DNA of 64,000 nucleotides from Leguminivora glycinivorella. Its lineage: Eukaryota > Arthropoda > Insecta > Lepidoptera > Tortricidae. Of this stretch, positions 21,190-32,793 are shown piece after piece. The stretch spans positions 11,283,252-11,347,251 of the forward strand of contig NC_062993.1 of assembly GCF_023078275.1 (NCBI RefSeq), given 5' to 3'. The position numbers and the translations under genes were made by a program. Position 1 is the first letter of the stretch, and each line of letters begins with the position of its first letter. The notes under the pieces are model-generated. The model made no database searches, was not told where the DNA came from, and was given only the letters and a program-made list of their open reading frames with translations.

Positions 21190-22302
21190 TTAAAACACGA
21201 CCAAAGGGAGCTTTTTATGTATCGAACGACGTTTTTCAGTACAAATGGCCCTCTGAAGTTTCGACCCAAAAAGAAATCAACCACTTCACGCATTTTTGCG
21301 CAAAAAGAGCACCATCCACAGATGTCATATATACCATAGATCAGGCAAACGTATCTACTTAGCGTGTCAAATGAACTCAGTTAAATCTACTGATTTGTCC
21401 GCCTCTAATCGCAGCTTGCAGCTTTCGGGCGTCGATTTTTGTAAGTTGAAGTCAACAAAAACATTAAATATGCCTCGTTACGTGATATTTAATTGCAACA
21501 ACACAAAAATTATGAACACTCAAGGGCCTGAGACTTATTTAAAATCACAGGCAAGTATCAAGTTCAGTACAAAATTTGACACGCTCGGCCGCCATATAAA
21601 TAGATGAACTTGTTTCTTCTATCTAAATCTAGTTCTGTGGCACCATCAGTACTGAAAAATATAATTCAGTAATATTTAAATGAAGTGTGAAAAACGCTCT
21701 CACGCAAAACTGAACATGTCATATGAATTGTAATTAATAGGCACTTACTGTCAATCAGGAAAGTGTGTCACATTATGAAGGTTAAATGCCTATATGTTTT
21801 TACTTTCATTTATTTTCTTTTCAAAGTAAGCCTGGAAATAATTTAAATGAATTAAAATATCATAGTACATTACGATACAAATGTAGAAAAGAGGAAATTC
21901 TTTAGAATGAGTGTTTTACACCGACACGAGTTGAGAATAGGGATGACGACTACATAAAAAAATGGCATTCTATTTAGTCCGTCACTTAGATCATCCAAAA
22001 ATACTGAAAACATATTTTTCGCTTTTTCTAATTAATGAAAAAATACAAATATTAGAGCATCAAAGTTGCGGAGTGGGGGCCTGTGACATCACTTCTAAGT
22101 AAAAATTGTACCTAGGCGTGACGTCACACGAAACTTCAACGCACTGTACCGTCGTCAATTTTCGTTTACGAGTAAAAAGAAAAAATACGTGTCTAAAATT
22201 CTTTGATAATCTAACTGACGGACTAATTAGTTTTTTTAGTCGTCTCGCCTCTTCCCCCTTTATCGTACGATGTTTTTTAGTACTTATGGTTTTCTGAAGA
22301 TT
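21190..22302. repeat. Two diverged copies of an ACGAYGTTTTTYAGTAC repeat, otherwise empty
   Basis: cgacgtttttcagtacaaat..tctgaag at about 21229-21262 resembles cgatgttttttagtacttat..tctgaag at about 22267-22300. 27550-27580 carries the inverse. No gene between them; the 103-codon ORF at 21296-21607 has no recognisable content. Confidence 0.35.
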
Positions 22303-22303
22303 C

Positions 22304-22378
22304 GTCTACGCCAAATCCTAGGATTAGTTGTCAAAGCGGCCGAATGCAGGGATAACGCAAGGAGGATGATAATGATGA
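22304..22378 (+). mobile_element. SINE-B 3' fragment
   Basis: ctacgccaaatcctaggatt through gataacgcaaggaggatgat, equal to the end of 17079-17410 with an internal gap. Confidence 0.7.
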
Positions 22379-22612
22379 CTCTTTTGCAGCAATGTTGAAC
22401 GATGCGTTACTTTATACTATACACATTTTGACATATCTACTCAATACCTCTTTAGCCGTATAAAAGAAATCACGCCCAGTCACATTCATGTTCTCACATT
22501 ACCGTTATTTGAAACTTAAATTTCTAAAGCCCAAACGTTTTACCTTATTAGAATGCGTGCCTACACGGTTCAGTGATGAGTGCATAAAATCCGGTTTAAT
22601 ACAGACTACAGA

Positions 22613-22840
22613 CATACATACAATCACGCCTGTATCCCATAATGGGATAGGCAGAGCACATGAAATTACTCAAGTTTCAGTGCCCTTCTTGTCAAATAGA
22701 AGGGGTTGAATGAAAACGAAACTGTGACATTTCAGTGACAGGTTGCCAGCCTACGCCACAATTTAACCCATATCCCACATCGACTTCTACGACACCCACG
22801 GGAAAAAAGGGGATCGTGAAATCTTTAACTCGTCACCAAA
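22613..22840 (+). repeat. rep-D copy
   Basis: Same order of blocks as 15293-15555. Confidence 0.7.
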
Positions 22841-22909
22841 CGGTTTAATAATAATTATTTCACCATCATCTGTGGCGAATCAGATCCAGGGGAGCCTGTC
22901 CGCTGACCA

Positions 22910-23032
22910 GCACGGGAAGCATGGTCGCGCGATAGACGATAAAATATCAGGCCGTCTCTATCGCACTTACAAATAGTGCGATAGGGACGGCCTGCTATTT
23001 TATCGTCTATCGCGCGACCATGCTTCCCGTGC
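22910..23032. repeat. 123-bp near-perfect hairpin
   Basis: The left arm starting gcacgggaagcatggtcgcg and the right arm ending cgcgaccatgcttcccgtgc pair over about 57 bp with two mismatches around a loop of under 10 nt. No ORF. It could be a MITE without a spacer or a hairpin-RNA locus. Confidence 0.85.
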
Positions 23033-23038
23033 ATGGTA

Positions 23039-23140
23039 TATAGCCATATGCACAAACGCTTACGATTATATCGTTTTAGTAGTTATCTCTATCACTCTTC
23101 CGTATTATTAGCGCGACAGAGCCAGTCTGCGTTTCAATCG
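23039..23140. repeat. Fragment of the GTAGCCGAAT MITE family
   Basis: tagccatatgcacaaacgctt..., ctctatcactctt and gcgacagagccagtctgcgt match the interior of 35921-36075. Confidence 0.5.
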
Positions 23141-23170
23141 GTGGAATGATACTCAACCCGTATATAAATA

Positions 23171-23425
23171 AATAAATAAATAAATATTGGGGACACCTTA
23201 CACAGATCAACTTAGCCCCAAACTAAGCAAGGCTTGTACTATGAGTGCTAAGCGACGATATACATATTTAAATAGATAAATACATACTTATATACATAGA
23301 AAACATCCATGACACAGGAACAAATATCTGTGCTCATCACACAAATAAATGCCCTTATCGGGATTTGAACCCAGGACCGTGGCTTAGCAGGCAGGGTCAC
23401 TACCGACTGAGCCAGACCGGTCGTC
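23171..23425 (-). mobile_element. SINE-A full copy
   Basis: Tail (ATAA)n at the left, then gacaccttacacagatcaac, ggcttgtactatgagtgcta, catccatgacacaggaacaa, and the tRNA head at the right ending agccagaccggtcg. Uninterrupted; it serves as the empty-site reference for the 15.9-kb copy. Confidence 0.85.
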
Positions 23426-23696
23426 GTATGCGTCCTTGGTTACCCTTCTTCCAACGTCTTAATTTCAAACGTCATTAACATCAAACGTCTATAAAGTTGC
23501 AGGCTAAGATTCACTTGCAGGCTACTTGCTACTACAGGCGACTAGCTTCTTGTTCTAACTGAATTAAAAGTGACAAACAAGACTCAGTTTCTTGCGAAGA
23601 TCTTTAAAGGATACCTACACAATCAACCAAATCCAATGTTGCCAATTTTGTTTGTAAGGTTTTTTTCAGCAAACGAATTTTGAGAGACGCTACTGA

Positions 23697-23822
23697 ATCC
23701 AGCCAAGCTTCACAATCCACGTGGATAAGACATCTTCACTCTCAAACATACTTGAAAGCGTGACAGACGTCTTATCCACGTGGATAAGTGATAAAATTAG
23801 AAGCATGTTACGCCGGCAGCCA
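23697..23822. mobile_element. MITE copy (GCCGGC-ended family, rearranged)
   Basis: tcttatccacgtggataagt and gataaaattagaagcatgtt..cgccggc match the right half of 46399-46546. The left side is degraded. Confidence 0.55.
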
Positions 23823-24330
23823 AGCTTCACAAGCTTTTAAAAGAGGCACTCTGTCCAGTAAACTGTGTCAGTATGGTATACGAAAAACGTTTATCTATGC
23901 GATGTTTTGCTAATGAACCGGTCGGTCCACTGGTTTCACTTTGGTGCAATGGATTTAGGTTCGATGTAAAGGTGGGTGTCCACTGTTTTTATCGCGCGCT
24001 TTGAACGGATGCGTAGAAAATTTTAAACTTCTTCGTCCAATATTTTCCTGCCGCTACGCTAGCAACCCTGTTAATGCAGTCATATTTTTTAATTTAAGGA
24101 ACAGCCTCGCTCGTATACGTTACTGCAACTGGAGTGTCACACTTTTTTAACTTTTATTTTTTACATATTGTGTTCTGCCTATTTTTTTTTTGGAATATAT
24201 TATTATTTCTTTATAATTTCACGCAATAATATAAACGCTGCACTTACAAATTGCTTATTACATTTTCTTTTATTCGGCACTATTTTAAAACAACCTACAG
24301 TGGGCTATTTCATTAAAACCAAAGATGATC

Positions 24331-24374
24331 AATCAATCAATCAATTATCAATCAATCAATTATTTATTCGTGAT
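24331..24374 (-). repeat. LINE-like tail (GATT)n, reverse
   Basis: (ATCA)n run followed by attatttattcg. On the reverse strand this reads AATAAATAATTGATTGATTG, as at 1540-1582. Confidence 0.4.
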
Positions 24375-24429
24375 AACTACAAAATACACAAGTAAGAAAA
24401 CAGAAACAGCAGATAAAAGAAATGACCGA

Positions 24430-24711
24430 GTATGTCAAAGTAAAATGTATAATCACAGTGCATAGACTGCCATCTCTCGACACAAGCTTAAAACTTTTCA
24501 ACCTCAGTTTTGGCAATTTGGCCCATATTGTTAACTTGATATGTGTTAAAATTACATATTTTAATATTAGCGCCATCTAGCCGAGCGTTCCCCAAAGGTG
24601 TAACGCCATCTAGGTCACCGTACCTTTTTCTCTAGGGCTTTAAGGTACGTTTTTTTCTTAGACTTTATCCATCTATACGGTGTTACATAATTATGTCTTT
24701 GATTAAAACAT
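24430..24711 (+). repeat. rep-F copy
   Basis: Contains aatcacagtgcatagactgc, attagcgccatctag, aaaggtgtaa.gccatctagg, ccgtacctttttct and tctatacgg.gtta, in the same order as 32255-32577 and, reversed, 49366-49645. There is an internal palindrome around the cgtaccttttt / aaggtacg pair. Non-coding. Confidence 0.65.
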
Positions 24712-24945
24712 AAATATTTGGGGACAACTTCCAATAATAAACCTAGCTCCAAACTAAGCAAAGGGTGCTAGGCTACGATATGCATACTCAATATATAAAT
24801 GCATACATAGAAAACATCCAAGACTCAGAAACAAAGTTGACAAATATCTGTGTTCATCACACAAATAAATGCCCTTACCAGGATTCGAACCCAGGACCAA
24901 GGCTTAGCAGGCAGGGTCACTAAGCACCAGGCCAGACCGGTCCGT
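24712..24945 (-). mobile_element. SINE-A copy
   Basis: Same structure as 23171-23425, more diverged, directly abutting rep-F. Confidence 0.75.
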
Positions 24946-25056
24946 CGGAAGCGACGCGATACAAGCAGTGGACAGTCAGCTTAATTATGTGATCAATGTT
25001 CCGTATTTAAATGTTTAGTGTGTCTCTGTGTCAGTTCAAAGGGAGTGGTATATAAA

Positions 25057-25250
25057 GTACTAGCTTTTACCCGCGGCTTCGCTCGCGTTAGAAAGAGACA
25101 AAAAGTAGCCTATGTCATTATCCATCCCTTCAACTATCTTCACTTAAAAAATCACGTCAATTCGTCGCTCCGTTTTGCCGTGAAAGACGGACAAACAAAC
25201 AGACACACACATTTTCCCATTTATAATATTAGTATGGATTAGTATGGATT
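25057..25250 (+). repeat. rep-G copy (cgcggcttcgctcgcgtt family)
   Basis: tagcttttacccgcggcttc, gaaagagacaaaaagtagcc, cgctccgttttgccgtgaaa and a terminal taatattagtatggat (given twice). Other copies: 29047-29181 (reverse), 45793-45966 and 49935-50030. It looks like a LINE 3' end; the class is not certain. Confidence 0.6.
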
Positions 25251-25439
25251 TACAAATTTACATACTTGTAATATATTTTCTTTAACTAGAAAATGCAGCA
25301 AGAATAAGTCAGGTAAAAACATATAAAGTAACCGACTTGACCGTGACGTCACTCAATTCGATTTCATATAAATTCCACATTAGCAAGTCGTTCAAATCCG
25401 TTTTGACTAGAAGGCAAGTAGCCTATTACTCGTATATAA

Positions 25440-25704
25440 AATAAAATAAATAAATAAATATTATAGGACATTCTTACAAAGATTGACTGAGGCCCACGGT
25501 TAAGCTCAAGAAGGCTTGTGTTGTGGGTACTCAGACAACGATATATATAACATATAAATACTTATATACATAGAAAACATCCATGACTCAGGAACAAATA
25601 TCTGTGCTCATCACACAACAAATAAATGCCCTTACCGGGTTTCGTACCCGGGACCGCGGCGCAGCAGACAGGGTCACTACTGACTGCGCCAGACCGGTCG
25701 TCAA
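25440..25704 (-). mobile_element. SINE-A copy
   Basis: Complete, with ggacattcttacaaagattg at the left (3' side) and the tRNA head at the right. It supplies the undisturbed sequence for the site where the LTR element inserted at 815-7183. Confidence 0.8.
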
Positions 25705-25818
25705 ATATACAAATACATCAAAAAAATCCATGTCTCGGAACAAACTAATATGTATTTGTATATCCGCTCATCACACAAATAAATGCTCTAATCTGATTTC
25801 GAACCCAGGACCGGCCAT
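25705..25818 (-). mobile_element. Second, partial SINE-A in tandem
   Basis: atccatgtctcggaacaaac, ctcatcacacaaataaatgc and tcgaacccaggacc repeat the body and head of SINE-A directly after the previous copy. Confidence 0.65.
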
Positions 25819-26126
25819 TATCTAATTCTCTTCTTAATCTAAATTTCAAAAACTATAAATGACGTCATACCAACATGCCTTTCTATTTTTGGCCAAAATA
25901 AAAAGACAAATGCCTAAAATAAAGGCCTCAATTTCTAGTAGGTCACTGGAATTTATAGTGCTATTTAAAACATGTCAGTCTGTCCGAATATGTTAATAAC
26001 AAACGTTTGAGTCATCAGTGGCAGTTGCCATCAATTTTTATGATTTAGGAGGTGAGGTGAAGGAGTAGATTAGATAACGCTTGATGGTTAGCAATTACTG
26101 TTTTTTATAAAATATATGACACAGTA

Positions 26127-26262
26127 CAGTCAACCAATTGGAACCCTAGGCCACTGTAGAACTATGTCATAGTGACGTTATAAATCAGATTGTAAGAAAT
26201 TTCTGAATGCTTGTCATTTTGACATGGTTGTAGAGTGGCCTAGGGTTCTAATTGGTTGACTG
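26127..26262. mobile_element. MITE, CAGTCAACCAATTGGAACCC ends, TA target site
   Basis: The ends CAGTCAACCAATT and AATTGGTTGACTG are inverted over about 40 bp and flanked by TA (26125-26126 and 26263-26264). A TA duplication and CAGT ends fit Tc1/mariner-type elements. A second copy is at 52643-52773. Confidence 0.8.
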
Positions 26263-26305
26263 TACCTACATAATTATACAAGTACATGCAGTCCTAAAGA
26301 TACAA

Positions 26306-26382
26306 GACAGACAGACAGACAAACATACAGACAGACACGTCAAAATTATAACACCCCGTCGTTTTTGCGTCGGGGGTTAATT
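26306..26382 (+). repeat. rep-H 3' fragment with (CAGA)n
   Basis: A (GACA)n run is followed by acaccccgtcgtttttgcgt cggg, the 3' end of rep-H (full copies at 37316 and 47175). Confidence 0.6.
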
Positions 26383-26567
26383 AAAGTACCAGTGCTTCAT
26401 GCACACACTATAATATAATAATATCGAGCAGATGACACCCTTCTGTCACATGTATTGACAATTACTTCAGATTGAAAGTGATATCTTGTGTTACTGCTGC
26501 AGTACAAAGCATGATGGCGGCCGGGACCACGAACTGCCGAGTGATGTCCGTAGAATTGGATATTAGA

Positions 26568-27003
26568 ATAGAATAGAATAGAATAGAACTCATTTATTCA
26601 GGCAACACATCAGTAAGTACAAATCAATTAATAAAGTAGGATAAAACACATCAAACATCAATAGATAAAATAGGACAAAAAGTTGCACAAGGTAAAAAGT
26701 AGTAATAACGATGTGAGGCCTAAAATGGTCTCCACTCAGCATTGCAGATGACACGGCTAGCGTGGTCAACGGCGCTGGTTTTCTGTGGAGCCAGCGGGGT
26801 TTGCGGGATATTCGCATCTCCAAACGAATTCTTCATCAACTGCACCCTTTGCGTAGGCTATTTACTGCATAATATCCTATCAAACTTATACATTAAACAG
26901 CAGAATGCAAAAATAAAAAAATACATATTTGGAGCACGATCCGCCATGGTCCACGGATCAATCAAATGTCCTACTTATATCTTATGTACAAATTACAACG
27001 CGT
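26568..27003 (-). mobile_element. LINE 3' region, reverse, (TTCTA)n tail
   Basis: (GAATA)n then gaactcatttattcagg. On the reverse strand this is an AATAAA-bearing 3' end with the same pentamer tail as the LINE at 11955-14131. How far it extends to the right is a guess. Confidence 0.45.
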
Positions 27004-27439
27004 AGGTTTGTTAACCACTTAAACGCCTTGCTCCAGATCTGTCCTTGTTCCTGATCCATTCATTCAGTAGCAAATGATTGACAACGGCGTTCTAGGGTAA
27101 AACCTACCTAAGCATTAATAGAATGAGTACCAATATCTTTTTCGTTTAAGGTCATCATAAAACTGTAATGATCTTCCCACATACGTACATGAAACCATAA
27201 AATATGATAGCTAACTCTTAGTTCAGAATTAGACTTCAACTTTGAGATAAACCACAATCACAAGCTGTACAGCAGCTTTCGCATGAGTATGGGCTTTGAT
27301 TCTAATAGTCCTTAGTTTTACTGCTATGATAATGGTAATTAAGAAAACTAGGTTAAATTTTCCTAATAACGTTGCATTCAGTTAAAACGATCGTGTTTTG
27401 TCATGTCATGTCATACCTACGGCTTGATAAAAAATAGCT

Positions 27440-27585
27440 CACGAACGAACGTCTTTTTAGTACAGATCTGATGGTGCTCTTTGCCCGCAAATCGTACAAT
27501 AGTGCGCAAACTAGTTTATCTCTTCTCCGGTCAAAACTTTAGATGGCCACCTGTACTAAAAATCATCGTATGATACACGTACAAA
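27440..27585. repeat. Imperfect inverted repeat around gtacag...ctgtac
   Basis: ctttttagtacagatctgat at the left pairs with gccacctgtactaaaaatc at the right. The right part also resembles the inverse of 22267-22300. Confidence 0.4.
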
Positions 27586-28280
27586 AAGGGAATTCGTAAC
27601 TCTTGTCGATTTAGGAACATTCCTCTTTCCATCACTTGTATCGTAATGTAGGTACTATTTTGACACCGACACCCGATCCATTATAAAATTGTATGTATAG
27701 AATTTTTTATATATCTCAAATACGTTTAGAACCGGGCCAGTAGATATTTTTTTCTTAAGCTTACTTAGTAGGTATGAATAAAATTGATAGCAGAGCTAAA
27801 CCACAGACTCCAAAAAGTGTGCACTAAACGTTTTTACTCACGTTTCTCCGTTTATTTCGGAGCTTTAGTGGTTTAGGTGGTTTTGGTCTATCTAGTTCCT
27901 CGATAAACAACGCTGCAATGTCATTTTATTTATTTTTCCGTGTGATATAGGCACATTTTAAAAAAAGTAATGAAAGGTAATTGACCCTTACCTTCTTCAA
28001 TGGAAATTGTATAGGAAAACTGTCAAGTCGAGCAATTTTTGATGAAATATACCTAGTACTGTATTTAATTGAGAAGGGACGGCCTATCGATGTGGATTCA
28101 CAGTAATATAAAGATACATCAGCTTCTTTTGAATGATTATATTATTATCATCTAGTCGCTTTTATCCGAATGCCCTGTCAACTACTCGTTCTGTTCTGAC
28201 AGTTCAGAAGATTCTAAATTAACATCGGTATCTGCTGCCAGTCGCCGAACACCATAATATTTTAAAAGTCTCTCTTACAA
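27586..28280. other. Gene-free stretch
   Basis: No gene, RNA or repeat recognised. Confidence 0.4.
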
Positions 28281-28541
28281 GAAAAGAGCGTACACCCATC
28301 TTAAAGGCTGGCATGCTCCGTGGAAGATCTACGGGACGCGACAGACAGGGCAATAAGCGTCGCGACCTTCTGGTCCCGCTTAATATAAAAAGGAAAGAAA
28401 CCATCGACACGAGAAGAAGAAGAAGAAAGGCTGGCAACGCACCTCCAACACCTCTGGTGTTTCGGGTGTCCATGGGCGGCGGTGATCGCTTTCCATCAGG
28501 CGACCTGTCTGCTCGTTTGCCTCCTATCCCATAAAAAAAAC
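28281..28541 (+). mobile_element. LINE 3' end (ggctggcaacgcacctcc...cctcctatcccataaaa)
   Basis: The blocks ggctggcaacgcac, gtgtccatgggcggcggtga, tttccatcaggcgacctgtc and tgctcgtttgcctcctatcc are followed by an A tail. A diverged copy is at 56140-56235. The ORFs through this stretch are by-products. Confidence 0.6.
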
Positions 28542-28849
28542 AATGCCTCGGAAAAGACCAGTTTACATCTATGTAACACACAAATAAACCTTAACCTGGG
28601 TTTTGAACCCGAAAACTCCAGCATAGTAAACATAATCCACACTCACTAGTTTAGAATGTCGGCATAACTTGATGATTGGAAAACAAACAATAATAATCGT
28701 AAAGTACACAAATGAAAGTAAACAACACTAACGTGAGAATGTGGCATTGAATTAAAATGTCATCAGATGTGAGAATATGATGAGAACGCTACTTACATGT
28801 TGGATATAATATGTATGATTACAGTAATATGTCTTTTATTATCAATTCA

Positions 28850-28981
28850 GTACCTTGTACAAATGTACACCCTCCCTAAGAAACTATGCAATGGTGTCGA
28901 CTAATTCGCCTAGTACCTTGTACAAATATAATTTGTTATTGGCTCCCGGTGAAAGAAATATGGTGTCGACTAATTCGCCTA
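28850..28981 (+). repeat. Tandem duplication, unit about 64-68 bp
   Basis: gtaccttgtacaaat...tggtgtcgactaattcgcct occurs twice in a row. The ends of the unit are conserved and the middle is not. Confidence 0.7.
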
Positions 28982-29046
28982 AGTACCGCGGGCAGGAGCT
29001 TATGAACGAAATATAATATGTGTAGGCTCAATTATTATTATTATTT

Positions 29047-29181
29047 ATCCATCTTTCACGGCAAAACGGAGCGACAAATTGACGTGATATTTTAAGTGGA
29101 GATATTTGAAGTGATGGAGAGTGACATAGGCTACTTTTTGTCTCTTTCTAACGCGAGCGAAGCCGCGGGCAAGAGCTAGTT
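29047..29181 (-). repeat. rep-G copy, reverse
   Basis: tctttcacggcaaaacggag through ctaacgcgagcgaagccgcg, the inverse of 25057-25250. Confidence 0.65.
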
Positions 29182-29548
29182 ATAAATAAAATCCAAAAGG
29201 CATCTCTGAAACGCTGTCAAACTACATTTTTGTATGAATTATCATATGGTGCTACAATTTTACAACTTTTCTTTCCGTTAGACTCTAACAATAGATTTGC
29301 CCAATCATTGGTTAATTTTCACATTAAGTAATTTCTTTCTACCATCATTTTGTGAAAAGTATAATTAACTTTCCTATGTGACGAGTTAAAGTAAACAATG
29401 ATGATGTTTTTTTATTCTTTGTGAGAAAACAAAAAGTCATTTGTTGCTTTTTTATTTTATTCTTCTTGAGATTTGTAGTACCTACTCGTAGATGCTTGTC
29501 GGTAGCCTCATTGTCAATCTTTATTATCATTGTGTATTTTTGATATCT

Positions 29549-30440
29549 AAATATATAAAAGAAGAAGCTGACTGACTGACTGACTGACATATCAACGCAC
29601 AGCCGAAACCGCTGGTCCTAGAGACTTCAAATTTGGCACGTAGGTTCCTTATGTAGTGTAGAGGAGCACTAAGAAAGGATTTTCCAAAATTCACCTCCTA
29701 AGGGGGTCAAATGGGGGTTCAAAGTTTGTATGGGGAAACAAGATTAGTTTGACTATTTTATTCGAAACTTCACAGGAAGATTCCTTAAGACATATGACTG
29801 AATACGTGTTTCAGGTTTTTTGAAAATTTAACCCCTAAAAGGGTGAAAAGGGGGTGATAAAGTCAAAAAATCAATATGGGTATCGTTTTTATGGTTTATC
29901 GGGTCGCTGATCACGATAAATAAAACGTTTTTAAAATCTAACGAGGCGGAAGTGAAATACCTTCTCCCCTGTTGTGGTGCAATGGGGTTTAAATATCAAA
30001 AATATATATAAAAGAAGATATTGACTGACTGACTGACATATCAACGCACAGCCGAAACCGCTGGTCCTAGAGATGTCAAATTTGGCACGTAGGTTCCTTC
30101 TATAGTGTAGAGGAGCACTAAGAAAGGATTTTTCAAAATTCGCCTACTAAGGGACTCAAATGGGGGTTCAAAGTTTGTATGGGGAAACAAGATTAGTTTG
30201 ACTATTTTATACGAAACTTCACAGGAGGATTCCTAAAGACATATGACTAAATACATGTTTCAGGTTTTTTGAAAATTTGACCCCTAAAGGGGTGCAAAGG
30301 GGGTAAAGTCAAAAACACAATATGGGTATCGTTTTTATTGTTTATCGGGTCGTTGATTACGATAAATACAACGATTTTAAAATCTAATGAGGTGGAAAAG
30401 AAATTTTGTCCCCTGTCGTAGTGCAATAGGGTTAAAATAT
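29549..30440 (+). repeat. rep-I, two tandem ~450-bp copies
   Basis: Copy 1 starts near 29549 and copy 2 near 30001. Each opens with atataaaagaaga, (GACT)n and catatcaacgcacagccgaa, then gcactaagaaaggatttt, aatgggggttcaaagtttgt and tatgggtatcgtttttat. The copies are about 90% alike by eye. A third start (gcactaagaaaggattttca) at 30466 leads into the hexamer satellite. Confidence 0.75.
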
Positions 30441-30502
30441 GCAAAATAGCCATAAGAGGATATAGCACTAAGAAAGGATTTTCACCTCCTAGCATGATAA
30501 TT

Positions 30503-31190
<688 letters not shown>

Positions 31191-31562
31191 TCGGTCGGCA
31201 ATCGATATCTAGGCAGTGTAAAATGCAGGTGGCTCAGTGGGAAGGGATTAGTAAGTAGGCATCGGCGAGTATCCTGCATCCGTGATAACTATTATATTCA
31301 ATGTGCTGTAAGAAGATCGTTGCTTGCCTTTTATAAGTGTACGTTTGCAATAAGTATAAGCAAAATGGAAAAAATTGTAAGCGATAATGCAAGGAAGTAC
31401 TTTTTACCCTACCGACCATAGCGTCGAGATACTGGCTATGTGGGTTGTATGAAGTTTCCCCAGTATAAATATTTATATAGGTAAAATACATACATATTCG
31501 TACCTACTACCTACGCTTACTTGTTATAAATACCAGTTCAATAGGATTGCAACTGTCTGCAC

Positions 31563-31866
31563 TTATGTTACTTCTTCAACCTTAAACAGTAGAACTGATT
31601 TTGATGATATTAGTTTAGAGATATTCTTGGTAGATATTCCGCGAATTCGCACGAAGCGCTTTGCTTCTTCTTTTCTTATGCGCACTGCCAAGGAGCGGAA
31701 TTCTTTTCCGGCGGCTGTATTTCCGAGCTTATATAACCCGGCAACCTTCAAATCAAGGGTGAACAGGCATCTTCTGGGCGAGCTCACTCCATCGTTGGCC
31801 ACGTCTTTGCTTTTGGTTATAGTCTGTGGTCAAGAGTAAGCCCACTCATAATTAAAAAAAAAATAT
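31563..31866 (+). mobile_element. LINE 3' end with ORF2 C-terminus (best copy)
   Basis: A 70-codon frame (31627-31836) reads RIRTKRFASSFLMRTAKE, then FPSLYNPATFKSRVNRHL. This is the usual C-terminus of an R1/Jockey-type insect LINE. It ends in gtaagcccactcataatt and an A tail. Copies of its end are at 9893, 15049 and 51052 (reverse). Confidence 0.7.
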
Positions 31867-31879
31867 ATATGGACTTATG

Positions 31880-32025
31880 GAGGCTCTCCTACCCTTATCC
31901 CACGTTATGTGGGGTCGGTACAACCTGTCTTCTTCGTCCATTCTCCTTATCTTTCGTCATCTCAACACTCACATCTTTCTTTCTCATATCCTCTTTCACA
32001 CATTTCAGATATATGGAGGCTCAAT
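31880..32025 (+). repeat. Dispersed repeat, tcccacgttatgtggggtcg type
   Basis: I recognise cccacgttatgtggggtcggtacaa and the following pyrimidine-rich stretch as a common lepidopteran repeat. There is only one copy in this window. Confidence 0.35.
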
Positions 32026-32254
32026 TGGGATTATAAGATAGTTTTTATCAGTCATCAACATCCACACAGATTAAGTCGCAGCTATTAGCTAGTTCGATGT
32101 GTGATGATTTGCAGTTCACTTTTTAAGTCACTTTCATGAGAAAATGTTATAAAAAACTGTATTTATTTTCTGAACAATGCGCAATGTCGCACTATATTGC
32201 TGTGAATATTATTGTATTCACTATTCAAGTCTGATCAAAAAGTAGGTAAATACT

Positions 32255-32577
32255 GATGACGCTAGTAGGAAGTAGCAAAGAGGATCGAGTATTATAGAGA
32301 GTTATTTACTGTCGAAGTAAAATGTGTAATCACAGTGCATAGACTGCCATCTCTTGACACAGGCTTAAAACTTTTGAACCTCAGTTTTGACATTTTGGTC
32401 CATATTCTTAGCTTGATTTAAAATGTCTAATATTGATATTAGCGCCATCTAGCTGAGCGTACCCCAAAGGTGTAATGCCATCTAGGCCACCGTACCTTTT
32501 TCTGTATAGTACTGAGGTACATTTTTTTCTTAGACATTATCTGTCTATACGGAGTTATATATGTCTTTGGTAGTAGG
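32255..32577 (+). repeat. rep-F copy
   Basis: Parallel to 24430-24711 from gtaatcacagtgcatagact to ctatacggagtta. The extra left part, gacgctagtaggaagtagca, resembles the 23-bp direct repeats at 19029 and 20172. Confidence 0.65.
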
Positions 32578-32679
32578 TTGTTCCCCATCTGCCCAGAAAT
32601 TAACACAAAAATAATCCAGCGTTGAATACAATTGACAGAAATTGTAATTGTCCTACCGATTAGTCTGTTTTTAGTGATC

Positions 32680-32765
32680 CGCACCAAAATTACAAGAGGA
32701 ACCCTTGTCTCCTCTGTCCGTCCTTCCGTCTGTGACATTTCATTTCTAAATATCCCGAAAAATAT
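32680..32765 (-). repeat. rep-E start, reverse
   Basis: aagaggaacccttgtctcct, ctgtccgtccttccgtctgt: the (GTCC) region and ggaaccctt block of rep-E. Confidence 0.45.
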
Positions 32766-32793
32766 TTATGATATCCATTTGAAATTCGGAATA

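Noticed and set aside
21296..21607. 103-codon ORF
   Set aside because: No recognisable domain or splice partner; the region holds diverged dispersed repeats.
28219..28581. 120-codon ORF on the minus strand
   Set aside because: Antisense to a LINE 3' end with an A tail and (GAA)n run. No domain.
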